From the NCBI GenBank assembly GCA_023228875.1, contig JALOAG010000003.1, positions 1-64,000 on the forward strand: a stretch of DNA of 64,000 nt, given 5' to 3'. Source of the stretch: Bacteroidia bacterium (GTDB taxonomy: Bacteria; Bacteroidota; Bacteroidia; NS11-12g; UBA955). Every line of letters begins with the position of its first letter. Position 1 is the first letter of the stretch. Of this stretch, positions 42,161 to 52,178 are shown one piece after another. Made by a program: the position numbers and the translations under genes. A model generated the notes under the pieces. The model saw only the letters and a list, made by a program, of their open reading frames with translations. It made no database searches and was not told the origin of the DNA.

Positions 42161-43792
42161 TTAATGATTCTTCACAATGTTATTCACCCATTTTAGAATG
42201 GCGAGCATCAAAAAAGTGGCGAGCATCAGCAGGATGAAATTAGTCAAGAAAAAATTTGCCTTGTGTTCATAATCATACCACATGCTGGCAAGCACCCCTG
42301 AGAGTTTGTTTCCAATAGCGGTTGATAAGAAAAATCCACCCATCATTAATGCTGTAATTCTTGGAGGGCTGAGTTTAGAGACTAATGAAAGTCCCATTGG
42401 GCTTAAACAAAGCTCGCCCACAGTAATCACTCCATAGCAAGCGACCAACCAGAGTGGAGAAACCTTGATTGCGCCATTGCTTCCAATATATGCAGCTGCT
42501 ACCATAACCAAACAAGATAAGGCAGAAATAAACAGCCCTAACGCAATCTTGCTGGGCGTGCTGGGTTCTTTTTTGCGTCTCCCCAATGCCATAAAAATAC
42601 CTACTACAATAGGGGTGAGTATGATAATCCAGAATGGATTCACTGATTGAAATAATTCTGTATTAATGAGAAAAACACTCTGTCCTTCTTCGGGAAGGGC
42701 TGTCGGGTTGGCATTTCTAAAATAAATATCCCTGCCCATTTCTTTCATTGTATTACCGTTTTCATCCCTCACCACAGTGAATTGTTCATCATAGGCAGGT
42801 ACTTCTTTTACTGTGTACTGCACTTCTTCTGCCAAGTATAAATAATTCAGAGGCTTTTCTAAACTCTCAGAAATAGTTCTGTTTGTATAAAACTTAGCCC
42901 AACGGGTTAGCGCAGTGCCATTTTGCTTAAATACTGCCCAAAACATGATACTTACAGCAAATATTGCCAGCAATGCGCCAATGGGTTTCTTTTCTGTTGA
43001 ATTTGATTTGAAATATAAAGAAATATAGAATACTATCAAAGGAATACACGCAAAGATAAAAGCATCAGTGCTGTCGCTACCTAAGATGTTGCCGGGAACA
43101 AACCAGCCAATAAACCCTGCTAATATTGCCGGAACAAACACCAAGAGCAAAACCTTGCCAAAACTTGTGTCGCCTTCTTGTTTTGGCTTAATGATGTTTG
43201 CGTGTTTATAATGTTTTAAACCAAAAGAGAAGACAATTAACCCGACAAACATACCAATGCCGGCAGTCATAAATGCAGCACCCCAATCAAACTTGTTGCG
43301 CATGAAAGCTGCAATAATGTTGCATATAAAAGCACCTATGTTGATACCCATGTAAAATATGTTGTAACCTATGTCCTTATATGGCTTGTACTTTTCTTCA
43401 GAGTATAGATTGCCTAGTAGTGTCGAGATATTGGGTTTAAACATTCCATTGCCTAAGATAATCAGTGCAAGGGCGGTATAAAAAGATGTCATTCCGGGTA
43501 GTGCAAGAGCAATATAGCCCACACCCATCAAAGTGCCTCCAATATAAACGGATTTAACATAACCCAAAATCCTGTCTGCAATAAAACCACCCAAAAAAGG
43601 AGTGATATAAGTCAGTGCTATAAATGTTCCAAAAATGTCATCCGCATTTCTGTCGCCAAATGCCAAGCCTCCCTTATCTACATCAATCATGTAAAGTACG
43701 AAGATGCCCAGCATAAGGTAATAGCCGAACCGTTCCCACATTTCTGTGAAAAATAAATAGGGAAGTGCCGCAGGGTGTTTTTTATTTGCCAT
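42161..43792 (-). CDS. POT/PTR family peptide transporter
   Basis: The 543-residue protein has about 14 hydrophobic segments. The family markers are FFTEMWERFGYYLMLGIFVLYM, LGGFIADRILGYVKSVYIGG, NGMFKPNISTLLGNLY, and FYMGINIGAFICN. The late segment has GELCLSPMGLSLVSKLSPPRITALMMGGFFLS. It is a proton-coupled di- or tripeptide importer in the inner membrane. It is intact. Confidence 0.94.
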   Translation of the reverse strand: MANKKHPAALPYLFFTEMWERFGYYLMLGIFVLYMIDVDKGGLAFGDRNADDIFGTFIALTYITPFLGGFIADRILGYVKSVYIGGTLMGVGYIALALPGMTSFYTALALIILGNGMFKPNISTLLGNLYSEEKYKPYKDIGYNIFYMGINIGAFICNIIAAFMRNKFDWGAAFMTAGIGMFVGLIVFSFGLKHYKHANIIKPKQEGDTSFGKVLLLVFVPAILAGFIGWFVPGNILGSDSTDAFIFACIPLIVFYISLYFKSNSTEKKPIGALLAIFAVSIMFWAVFKQNGTALTRWAKFYTNRTISESLEKPLNYLYLAEEVQYTVKEVPAYDEQFTVVRDENGNTMKEMGRDIYFRNANPTALPEEGQSVFLINTELFQSVNPFWIIILTPIVVGIFMALGRRKKEPSTPSKIALGLFISALSCLVMVAAAYIGSNGAIKVSPLWLVACYGVITVGELCLSPMGLSLVSKLSPPRITALMMGGFFLSTAIGNKLSGVLASMWYDYEHKANFFLTNFILLMLATFLMLAILKWVNNIVKNH

Positions 43793-43837
43793 AAGTATTT
43801 GCTTTTTACGTTCCGTGTTTTTTTATGAAGTTGAGTG

Positions 43838-44692
43838 TTATTCTTTCTTAAATCGGAGCATTGACCACTCTCCTTCATTCTTTTTGTCGATGTAAGTAAG
43901 AGGACAGGTTTCAATGAGTTCTGAGATATCAGTTTGTAAAAAGCCGCTTAATAACAGCACTCCATCTTTGTTGATATAATGCGCATATTGCTGCACATCA
44001 TCTAATAATACACCGAGGTTGATGTTGGCAATAAACACATCAAAACGCTGATTCAGTTTTTCTAATATCCTTACATCACCTTTGTAAACACTGATTTTTT
44101 CTTTGCAATGATTTAATTCAAAATTCTCTTGAGCATTTTCGACTGACCAATCGTCTATGTCAACTGCAACAATTGACTTTGCACCTTGCTGTGCAGCATA
44201 TATCGCCAAAATTCCGGTGCCGGTTCCCATATCAATGACAGTTTTTTCTTTGATATCTGTTTCCATCAGACTTTCTAAAATCATCTTAGTAGTTTGATGA
44301 TGTCCGGTGCCAAATGACATTTTGGGGTCTATGATGATTTCGTTTGGAAATTTGTTGTCTTTGGGGTGAAAACTGCCTCGAACATAGAGTTGGTCTTTGA
44401 TGGCGATTGGTTGAAAATAATTTTGCTCCCAAACCTCATTCCAATTACGATCTTCAATGATTTCGGTTGTGTGTTCCGGTTGGATTATCTTTTTTGAAGC
44501 CAACTCTTCAATAGTTTGTGTGAGCAAATCCAAGTCAAAATCCTCAACCGGAATATATGCTAACAGCCTGTCGTTTTCTTCTACAAATCCGGTGTAATGT
44601 ATTTTGGTAAAAAAAGCAGAAGCAATTTCAGCATTTTCCTGATAGGGTTCTGCTAAAAATAAGGTAACTTGGGTATGGTCGTTTTTAGACAT
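43838..44692 (-). CDS. prmA: ribosomal protein L11 methyltransferase PrmA
   Basis: The 284-residue protein has the PrmA layout: NWNEVWEQNYFQPI, IIDPKMSFGTGHHQTTKMILE, DMGTGTGILAIYAAQQGAKS (the SAM-binding loop), VAVDIDDWSVENAQEN, and FDVFIANINLGVL with the NIN variant of the NPPY-like motif. It trimethylates ribosomal protein L11. Confidence 0.94.
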   Translation of the reverse strand: MSKNDHTQVTLFLAEPYQENAEIASAFFTKIHYTGFVEENDRLLAYIPVEDFDLDLLTQTIEELASKKIIQPEHTTEIIEDRNWNEVWEQNYFQPIAIKDQLYVRGSFHPKDNKFPNEIIIDPKMSFGTGHHQTTKMILESLMETDIKEKTVIDMGTGTGILAIYAAQQGAKSIVAVDIDDWSVENAQENFELNHCKEKISVYKGDVRILEKLNQRFDVFIANINLGVLLDDVQQYAHYINKDGVLLLSGFLQTDISELIETCPLTYIDKKNEGEWSMLRFKKE

Positions 44693-44729
44693 ATCCTGAG
44701 GTGCAAGGATAATGGAAAAAAATTGAAAG

Positions 44730-44948
44730 TTACAGGTCTTTTACAGTAACTCTTTTGCGAACAAAAATATCCTTGAATCTCAAAAAGAAAGCGATGGCGA
44801 GATAGAATATTACTGGAGAAAAGAATGAAACAAAACTCAGGTAAATAAAAAACATTCGAACCAATGAGATTGGTAAACTGAATTTCTCTGCAATCTCAGT
44901 GCAGACGCCAAATATGCGGGGTTCAAAAAAGCTCTTAAGCCACTTCAT
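44730..44948 (-). CDS. small PspC-domain-like membrane protein
   Basis: The 72-residue protein has RIFGVCTEIAEKFSLPISLVRMFFIYLS followed by a hydrophobic segment and a short basic tail. This matches the short PspC family. Such proteins sense envelope stress in other bacteria; here no psp neighbours are present. It lies 37 bp upstream of prmA. Confidence 0.75.
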   Translation of the reverse strand: MKWLKSFFEPRIFGVCTEIAEKFSLPISLVRMFFIYLSFVSFFSPVIFYLAIAFFLRFKDIFVRKRVTVKDL

Positions 44949-45107
44949 GGCGGCAAAGATAATTGTTCATTTGTGCACATTCGTAAATTTTTACTTTCAA
45001 AACCATCATAAGCTTAAAAATGTGGAATGAACAATCAAAAATTATTTCATATTCGCACCCCCTAAAAAATTCAATCAGTAACAACAATTTATGCCATAGC
45101 AACAGAA

Positions 45108-45767
45108 ATGAAAGAAACCTATTTGATTACAATAGCAGATAGCTCGCATCACAGGTATGCAGAGCAGATTTGTATAGAGTACGAAGAATCTGCCAAACAA
45201 AGAGGTACCGGAATAGCCCAGAGGACACCGGAATATTTACAACAAAAGATGGATGAAGGAAAAGCCGTGATAGCCCTTACTCTGAGCGGAGAGTGGGCTG
45301 GGTTTTGCTATATCGAAACATGGGGACATGGAAATTTGTAACAAATTCCGGCTTGATTGTTTCCCCAAAATTTAGAAAAGAAGGCTTAGCAAAGGAAATA
45401 AAAAATAAGGTATTTTCTTTGTCTCGTGAAAAATTCCCGGATGCACAACTTTTTGGTCTTACAACCGGACTGGCTGTAATGAAAATTAATGCTGAATTAG
45501 GATAAGCCCGTTACATACTCAGAGTTGACAGACGATGATGCTTTCTGGGCAGGCTGTAAAAGCTGTGTAAATTATCCAATCTTGATGAGCAAAAATAGAA
45601 AAAACTGTCTTTGTACTGCGATGCTTTATAATCCGGCAGAACATCATGATGAACAAAAATCAACTCCTGATGATGTGAAACAAAAAAGCAACACTTCTGT
45701 GTATGAAAATGTCAAAGGGATAGTGAAATCATTTTTAAAACGCAATCAAAAAGAAACAATTCTATAA
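45108..45767 (+). pseudogene. GNAT acetyltransferase of an arginine operon, two frameshifts
   Basis: Pieces of one protein lie in three frames. 45108-45341 gives TYLITIADSSHHRYAEQICIE through CYIETWGHG. 45329-45505 continues KFVTNSGLIVSPKFRKEGLAKEI, the acetyl-CoA loop, to INAELG. From about 45507 the frame gives YKPVTYSELTDDDAFWAGCKSC and runs to the stop at 45767. One base is missing in the A-run at 45331-45335, and about two at GGATAAGCCC (45501). This GNAT type precedes argG in Bacteroidetes arginine operons. Two lesions in one gene favour real decay over single read errors. Confidence 0.85.
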
Positions 45768-46700
45768 ATGACCAATAATCCAATGAAAGTGGTATTGGCA
45801 TTTAGCGGTGGATTAGACACGAGTTTTTGTGCAGTTTATCTGTCAAGAGACAAAGGGTTTGATGTACATGCTTTAATGGTCAATACCGGAGGTTTCAGCG
45901 AGACTGAGATTTCAAGAATCCAACAACATGCACAAGCCCTTGGCGTGTCTTCTTTTAAGTCAATAGACGCAAAAGAACAGTATTATCAATCTGTAATAAA
46001 ATACATGGTGTTTGGGAATGTGCTGCGCAACAATACTTACCCTTTATCTGTAAGTGCAGAACGAACTGTGCAAGCGATTGCAATTGCTCAATATGCCAAA
46101 GAAATTGGTGCTGATTATGTTGCGCATGGAAGTACCGGTGCCGGAAATGACCAAGTGAGGTTTGATATGGTGTTTCAAATATTGATTCCACATGTCAAAG
46201 TGATAACTCCTATTAGAGATTTGAAACTTTCAAGAGAAGAAGAGATTCAATATTTGCAAAAATTTGGTATTCAAATGAATTTTGAGAAAGTGGCTTACAG
46301 TATCAACAAAGGAATATGGGGAACATTTGTTGGCGGCAAAGAGACGTTAACTTCACGCATGCCCTTGCCCGAGAGTGCATTTCCTTCTCCCTTACTGGCT
46401 CAAACTCCTATGGATATTCGTCTGAAGTTTGTTAAAGGCGAATTACTTGGAGTTGATAACATTGATTATTCTTATTCGGTAGATGCTATTCAAGCTCTTC
46501 AAAAAGTTGCAGAACCCTTTGCTATAGGAAGAGATATTCACGTAGGAGATACAATTATTGGAATAAAAGGTAGGGTGGGATTTGAAGCAGCCGTACCTCT
46601 TTTGATTATTAAAGCACATCATCTATTAGAGAAACATACTCTTACCAATTTGACTCCAATAAACCTACTCTATTACTTAACTCTCATCATGATACAGTAA
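45768..46700 (+). pseudogene. argG: argG, 3' truncated and fused out of frame to argE
   Basis: The first about 293 codons are argininosuccinate synthase: VVLAFSGGLDTSFCAVYL (ATP pyrophosphatase loop), AERTVQAIAIAQYAKEIGADYVAHGSTGAGNDQVRFD, INKGIWGT, and LIIKAHHLLEKHTLT. The family normally continues for about 85-100 more residues. Here, after ACC at 46644, the sequence becomes argE in another frame and the argG frame ends with 17 unrelated residues (NLTPINLLYYL and so on). The ATG directly follows the GNAT stop. The missing C-terminus contributes to the tetramer and active site, so activity is unlikely. Confidence 0.9.
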
Positions 46701-47545
46701 AACCAAATTCATCTTATACCATCAACCCGTTCGAGCCTATTGAAATTGCCGGCAGATTGTATGGTTTGGGTTCAAATGATGCTGGCGGGGCATTGGTGTC
46801 GTTGATAGGCGCCTTTTTACATTTTTATCATAATCCAAATCTTCCCTTTAATATAGTATTTGCGGCAAGCGCAGAAGAAGAAATTTCCGGTAGTGGAGGC
46901 ATAGAGTTATTAAACAATAGTATAGGAGCGATTGATTGTGCGATTGTGGGTGAACCTACTTCGCTCAAAACTGCAATAGCCGAGAGAGGTCTAATGGTTG
47001 TTGATGCCTTCGCACGAGGTAAAGCAGGTCACGCTGCACGAAATGAGGGTGTTAATGCAATTTATATTGCGCTCCGTGATATTGAATGGATAAGACAATT
47101 TAAGTTTGATAAAGAGTCAGACTGGTTAGGACCCGTATCGGTAAACGTAACTATTATCAATGCAGGCGTTGCTCATAATCAAGTACCCGAGCAATGTACC
47201 TTTACTTTAGATATTCGATTGAATGAGCATTATAGTCACGAACAAGTGTTGAGTCTATTACAACAAGGAATGCAGTCAGAGTTGAGCCTTCGCTCAGCAC
47301 GCTTACGCCCTTCATTTATTGAAATCTCGCACCCCTTGGTTTTGGTGTCAAAGGAGTTAGGGTTGGACTTGTATGGCTCTCCTACCACATCTGATCAAGC
47401 ACTCATGACGTGGAGTTCGATTAAACTGGGTCCGGGAGATTCGACATGTTCACATTCAGCGGATGAATATATTTATATACATGAAATAGAAGAAGGCTTT
47501 GCTTTATATTGCAAGTTAATTGATAAACTTGCTTCTTATTATTAA
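46648..47545 (+). pseudogene. argE: argE-like M20 deacetylase, 5' truncated
   Basis: In the +2 frame the first recognisable residues are QFDSNKPTLLLNSHHDTVKPNSSY, the start of the M20 catalytic core. GLGSNDAGGALVS, ASAEEEISG, GEPTSLKTA, and STCSHSADEY follow, holding the zinc ligands. The normal N-terminal about 70-80 residues are absent, since the sequence before about 46648 belongs to argG. It would be an N-acetylornithine or N-succinyl-type deacetylase. An ATG at 46757 remains, but a protein started there would lack the HHD zinc ligand. It lies 12 bp before argH. Confidence 0.88.
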
Positions 47546-47557
47546 TAGAGTGATAAA

Positions 47558-48867
47558 ATGAAAATTTGGCAAAAAAACAATTTTGAGTACAATGATATTT
47601 CTCTCAAAACAGAAGGATTTACTGTGGGAAATGATCGTAAATGGGATATGCGACTTGCGGAGTTTGATGTTGTCGCCTCGTTGGCACATGCATTGATGTT
47701 GCATGAAGTTGGAATTATCACACAACAAGAATGTATTGATATACAAAAGGGGCTTAGTCAGTTGTCCGAAAAAATACATTCGGGGCAATTTCGGATTGAA
47801 GAACATATTGAGGATGTGCACTCGCAAATAGAAAAAGAGTTGATTGAGAGTATTGGTGAAGCCGGAAAAAAGTTCATACCGGACGTTCTCGTAATGACCA
47901 AGTATTGGTTGCACTCAAACTATACTTCAAAAGTGAAATAAGAGAAATTGCGAATCTGTCCTTTGTCCTTTTTGAAAGACTGCAAGAGTTGAGCGAGTTG
48001 CATAAAAATGACTTATTGCCCGGCTATACACACTTTCAGTTAGCAATGCCATCTTCATTCGGTCTTTGGTTTGGTGCCTATGCCGAAGCATTGGTAGATG
48101 ATTTAGAGTTGTTAGCAACAGCATATTCTGTTTCAGATAAAAACCCACTCGGTTCAGGTGCAGGATACGGGTCTGCTTTCCCTATTAATAGAAAGATTAC
48201 AACAAAGCAATTACAGATGCGGACACTAAATTTTAATTCGCTCTATGCTCAATTAACACGTGGAAAGACTGAGAAATTATTACTTAATGCTATTGCCGGC
48301 ATTGCTGCGACTGTGTCAAAATTTTCTTATGATGTGTGTGTTTATTTGAATCAGCAATTTGCATATATTTCTTTCCCGGAATCGCTTACTACCGGTTCTA
48401 GTATTATGCCACACAAGAAAATCCCTGATGTTTTTGAACTTTTAAGAGCAAAATGTAATCGGATACAAGCCACACCTAATGAAATGACCCTTTTGATTAA
48501 TAACCTTCCATCAGGTTACCATCGAGATATGCAACTGACAAAGGACATTGTTTTCCCCGCAATCGATTCAATGAAGGAATGTTTGCAAATGTTTTTGTTT
48601 AGTCTGCAAAATATTCAAGTGCACCAAAACATTCTTGATGATGACAAGTTTAATGACCTTTTCACGGTTGATACTATAAATCAATATGTTCAATCAGGCA
48701 TGAGTTTTAGAGAGGCATATAGAAAAGTGGGAACAGAGGTGAATGAAGGAAGTTTTAAACCCATTAAGAACATTCACCATACCCATGAAGGGAGTATCGG
48801 CAATCTTTGTAATGATGAAATTAAAGAGCAGATGCTGCTGGTAATGCAAAGATTTGTAAATGCTTAG
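47558..48867 (+). pseudogene. argH: argininosuccinate lyase argH, frameshifted
   Basis: The first frame (47558-47941) starts MKIWQKNNFEYNDISLKTEGF and runs through EEHIEDVHSQIEKELIESIGEAGKK. It then leaves the family at FIPDVL. The other frame gives GRSRNDQVLVALKLYFKSEI and the rest to the stop at 48867. Restoring one A in the A6 run at about 47868 joins them as KKVHTGRSRND. In addition, the fumarase-family signature SSIMPHKKIPD has Ile where an Asn is conserved (KxN), a second lesion that a read error would not explain. The gene is probably inactive. Confidence 0.9.
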
Positions 48868-48962
48868 TGGCAAAGGATATAGCTTGTATTTCAAGAATAC
48901 TTGCCTACTCTCGTTTTTTGTCCAACAGATGCAAGAACTTGATAATTAATCAAAAAACAAAG

Positions 48963-48992
48963 TTTTAAACGGAATCTAAATTTATAACTTTG
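48963..48992 (+). promoter_or_regulatory. promoter of the CPA1 antiporter gene
   Basis: TAACTTTG (48985-48992) is a good -7 box, and TTTT at 48963-48966, 18 bp upstream, is a weak -33. The gene's start codon follows 23 bp later. Confidence 0.6.
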
Positions 48993-49015
48993 CAATTCAT
49001 AAAGAAAATTGTGTT

Positions 49016-50512
49016 TTGACGCTTACTACCGAAAACATTCTACTTGTTGGTTCTATACTGCTTTTCTTAAGTATTGTATTTGGTAAAACATCTTATCGGT
49101 TTGGCGTGCCAACCTTATTGTTATTTGTTGGTGTAGGAATGTTAGCCGGTTCAGAAGGGATTGGCGGTATTTCTTTTGACAACCCCAGAACTACACAATT
49201 TATAGGTATTGTTGCATTGAACTTTATTTTGTTTTCCGGAGGTCTTGATACGAATTGGAAAACCATACGCCCTGTCTTGGGTCAAGGGATTATGTTGTCC
49301 ACCTTGGGTGTATTGTTGACAGCGATTACGCTCGGAGCATTTATCTACTATGTCATTCCAGGATTTAATTTATATGAAAGTATGTTGCTGGGGGCGATTG
49401 TTTCCTCAACGGATGCAGCAGCTGTCTTTTCTATACTAAGGTCAAAGAGTTTATTGCTTAAAACTAATCTCAAGCCAACTTTGGAGTTAGAGAGCGGAAG
49501 CAATGACCCGATGGCTTATGTGTTGACAATTGTTTTTTTGTCATTGGTGCAAGAACCTGATAAGATCGTTTGGGAGGTTGTGTTGATTTTCTTTCAACAA
49601 ATGATTATTGGAGGTGTCGCAGGATTTGTTTTTGGTAAGTTGAGTGAAGTAACTATTAACCGTATAAAATTGGATTTTGAGGGAATGTACCCGGTGTTAC
49701 TTATTGCCCTTATGTTCTTCACTTTCTCTGCTACTGATTTTATTGGAGGAAATGGATTTCTTGCTATTTATATCTGTGGAGTATTGTTGGGAAATAAGGA
49801 ATTGACAAATAAAAAGACCATTGTGAGTGTGTTTGATGGATTAGCATGGCTCATGCAAATTGTGTTGTTTCTTACGCTTGGGTTGCTTGTATTCCCTTCG
49901 CAAGTATATCAAGTAACAGGAGTGGGACTTCTTATCTCTATATTCCTCATATTTGTTGCACGTCCGGTCAGTGTGCTCATTAGTTTAATTCCTTTCAAAA
50001 TGAAGAGAAGACGAAGGATGTATATCTCTTGGGTAGGGTTAAAGGGGGCTGTTCCAATTGTGTTTGCTACATATCCATTGTTGGCAGGAATTGAAAACGC
50101 CAATATGATATTCAATATCGTATTCTTCATCTCAATTACTTCTATTATCATTCAAGGTACAAGTTTGCCGATTGTCGCACGATGGTTAGATGTTGCATTA
50201 CCGGAAGATTTTACGCCTGATATCAAAGAGGTAGAGGAAAAAATGGCGATTGCGCCTCATTCTACCTTACAAGAGATTGATGTGCAACCAAATTACTATG
50301 CGGTAGGGAAAAAGATTGGAGAACTCAAAATGCCTGAATCTACATTTATTGTTGTAATCAAAAGAGCAGGGGAGTATATCAGACCTGGAGGGTCAACTGT
50401 GATTGAATCAAAGGATAGGTTGATGATATACACAAATGAAATGTCAGATTACAAAAGAATCAAGCAGTGTATTAAAAGACCGGTTGATGTGCCTTTAGAT
50501 AATGCTGTATAA
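49016..50512 (+). CDS. CPA1-type cation/proton antiporter with TrkA-C domain
   Basis: The 498-residue protein has about 12 membrane segments with FGVPTLLLFVGVGMLAGSEGIGG, LFSGGLDTNWKTI, LGAIVSSTDAAAVFSILRSK (ion site), ELESGSNDPMAYVLT, and RMYISWVGLKGAVPIVFATYPL. From about residue 415 a TrkA-C/RCK-C domain follows (IGELKMPESTFIVVIKR, ESKDRLMIYT), as in NhaP2-type potassium/proton antiporters. No ATG is present near the start, so TTG at 49016 is used. It is intact. Confidence 0.92.
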   Translation: MTLTTENILLVGSILLFLSIVFGKTSYRFGVPTLLLFVGVGMLAGSEGIGGISFDNPRTTQFIGIVALNFILFSGGLDTNWKTIRPVLGQGIMLSTLGVLLTAITLGAFIYYVIPGFNLYESMLLGAIVSSTDAAAVFSILRSKSLLLKTNLKPTLELESGSNDPMAYVLTIVFLSLVQEPDKIVWEVVLIFFQQMIIGGVAGFVFGKLSEVTINRIKLDFEGMYPVLLIALMFFTFSATDFIGGNGFLAIYICGVLLGNKELTNKKTIVSVFDGLAWLMQIVLFLTLGLLVFPSQVYQVTGVGLLISIFLIFVARPVSVLISLIPFKMKRRRRMYISWVGLKGAVPIVFATYPLLAGIENANMIFNIVFFISITSIIIQGTSLPIVARWLDVALPEDFTPDIKEVEEKMAIAPHSTLQEIDVQPNYYAVGKKIGELKMPESTFIVVIKRAGEYIRPGGSTVIESKDRLMIYTNEMSDYKRIKQCIKRPVDVPLDNAV

Positions 50513-50526
50513 GCCACCGGCTATGC

Positions 50527-51402
50527 TTATGAGCCGTGTAAGACATGTAGTTTCCCCGTGCATTTAAAAACTAATTTGTTGTCTGTATTGACAGGGTCTC
50601 CATCAACGTGTGCAACTCCTGCGTGTTCTCTTTCGATGATGAGTTCTTTGCCGGAAAGTAAATAGAAATACTTGCTCTTTTTAATCTTCCCTATTAATAG
50701 TCTTATTAGAATACAAGGGGCTGCTATTAACGAGAATCTTTTAATCATAACCAAGTCTAATATTTCGTCAGTGGGGTCTGCATGTGGCGCAATTTTTACA
50801 TCATTGCCCCATTGGGTGGCATTTGCAACACTGATTAGAAAGGCTTTGCCTTGCCAAGTAATGTTTCCATTGCTGATTTTATATGTTTTAGATTGGTATG
50901 GTAATTCTTTTAAAACAGCCTTGAAATATCCCCAAAATCCGCGTTTGTTTGTGTGAGCAAATATTTGGCTAATATGGGCATCAAATCCTGTTCCTGCTAC
51001 ATTAATAAAATGTATGTCATTCATCATTCCGGTGCTTACAGTTGTGGTAAAATTGCAATTGGCAAGCGAACGGATTGCTTGGATAATCTGCATGGGTATA
51101 TGAAAGTGTCGCGCAAAACCATTTCCTGAGCCCAGCGGAAACAGATAGAATTTTTTATTTGTGTTGATTAATTGCTTAGACACAGTATTTGCAGAGCCAT
51201 CGCCACCTGCTGCAACCACTATGTCTGCATCTGAGACGGCAGCTTCTTTGCTTAATCTTGTCATATCTTCTGCTGATTTTGAAGCATATAGTACATATTC
51301 AAACTTGGTTTTGTCTAAATATTGTTCAACGAGCTTTGGTAAGTCAATACCCCGCTTTGCACCAGAAATAGGGTTATAAATAATGATTACTTTCTGTTTC
51401 AC
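50527..51402 (-). CDS. diacylglycerol/lipid kinase family protein
   Basis: The 291-residue protein has the DAGK catalytic domain: IIYNPISGAKRG, IVVAAGGDGSANTV, LFPLGSGNGFARHF, FINVAGTGFDAHI, and a C-terminal HVDGDPV. YegS-like members phosphorylate diacylglycerol or related lipids. Its start overlaps the DUF4159 gene stop by 4 bp, so the two are co-transcribed. Confidence 0.92.
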   Translation of the reverse strand: MKQKVIIIYNPISGAKRGIDLPKLVEQYLDKTKFEYVLYASKSAEDMTRLSKEAAVSDADIVVAAGGDGSANTVSKQLINTNKKFYLFPLGSGNGFARHFHIPMQIIQAIRSLANCNFTTTVSTGMMNDIHFINVAGTGFDAHISQIFAHTNKRGFWGYFKAVLKELPYQSKTYKISNGNITWQGKAFLISVANATQWGNDVKIAPHADPTDEILDLVMIKRFSLIAAPCILIRLLIGKIKKSKYFYLLSGKELIIEREHAGVAHVDGDPVNTDNKLVFKCTGKLHVLHGS

Positions 51403-52073
51403 TTGTTATCCGTAAAAACAAATTGAATAATGTTTGCACCCATTTTCAGTGCTTGTTGGCGTATTTCCTCAGGGTCATTATATACGCTCTGGTCTTCCCA
51501 ACCATTTCCTAAATCACATTCGTATGTATAGAGACATACCAATCTTCCTTCATAAATCAATCCAAACGCTTGCGGTGGTTTACCATCATGTTCATGCACT
51601 TTAGGAAGTCCTTTTGGGAAGTTGTATTTTTGATGAAAAATAGGATGTGAAAAAGGAAGTTCAATCATTTCGAGTTCTGGAAATACCTTTTTCATTTGTG
51701 GTCTAACAAAAGGGTCTAATCCATAATTGTCATCAATATGCAAAAAACCTCCTGAAGTTAGATACTTTCTCAGATTTTCGGCTTCTTCGGCATTAAAAAC
51801 AAAATTGCCATGTCCGGTCATAAATATATAGGGATAATTAAATATATCCGAGGACATAACATCTACAATTACATCTTCCTCATTTAGGTTCGTGCCAAGG
51901 TTTTTGTTGCAGAATTTGGCAAGGTTGGGAAGAGCGGTTCTATCGGCATACCAGTCGCCACCACCTCGATATTTAAGTTTTGCTAATCGAATAGAAGGCT
52001 GTAATGTGAAGTTGCTATGCAAAATCAACGAAAGGATAGCAATAGTGAATATGACAATCTTTTTTTGAAACAT
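51399..52073 (-). CDS. DUF4159 domain protein, exported
   Basis: The 224-residue protein has an N-terminal hydrophobic signal. It then has KLKYRGGGDWYADRTALPNLAKF, YPYIFMTGHGNFVF, LRKYLTSGGFLHIDDNYGLDP, PFSHPIFHQ and LVCLYTYECDLGNGWED, the DUF4159 pattern. It resembles class I glutamine amidotransferase-like domains, but no activity is known. It is coupled to the lipid kinase gene. Confidence 0.88.
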   Translation of the reverse strand: MFQKKIVIFTIAILSLILHSNFTLQPSIRLAKLKYRGGGDWYADRTALPNLAKFCNKNLGTNLNEEDVIVDVMSSDIFNYPYIFMTGHGNFVFNAEEAENLRKYLTSGGFLHIDDNYGLDPFVRPQMKKVFPELEMIELPFSHPIFHQKYNFPKGLPKVHEHDGKPPQAFGLIYEGRLVCLYTYECDLGNGWEDQSVYNDPEEIRQQALKMGANIIQFVFTDNK

Positions 52074-52178
52074 AAGCCTCAGTGCAAAAATAGAAATTGA
52101 ATTGTCATTATTGAAATATTATCAAAGCAGTTTCAAATCATAAAGATTGAGAACTGCATACAAGTTAAATACTGCTGC

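Noticed and set aside
45108..48867. Arginine gene damage as pure sequencing error
   Set aside because: A clean argG-argE junction, a missense change in the argH signature and several indels in one operon are hard to explain by read errors alone, although single indels could be.
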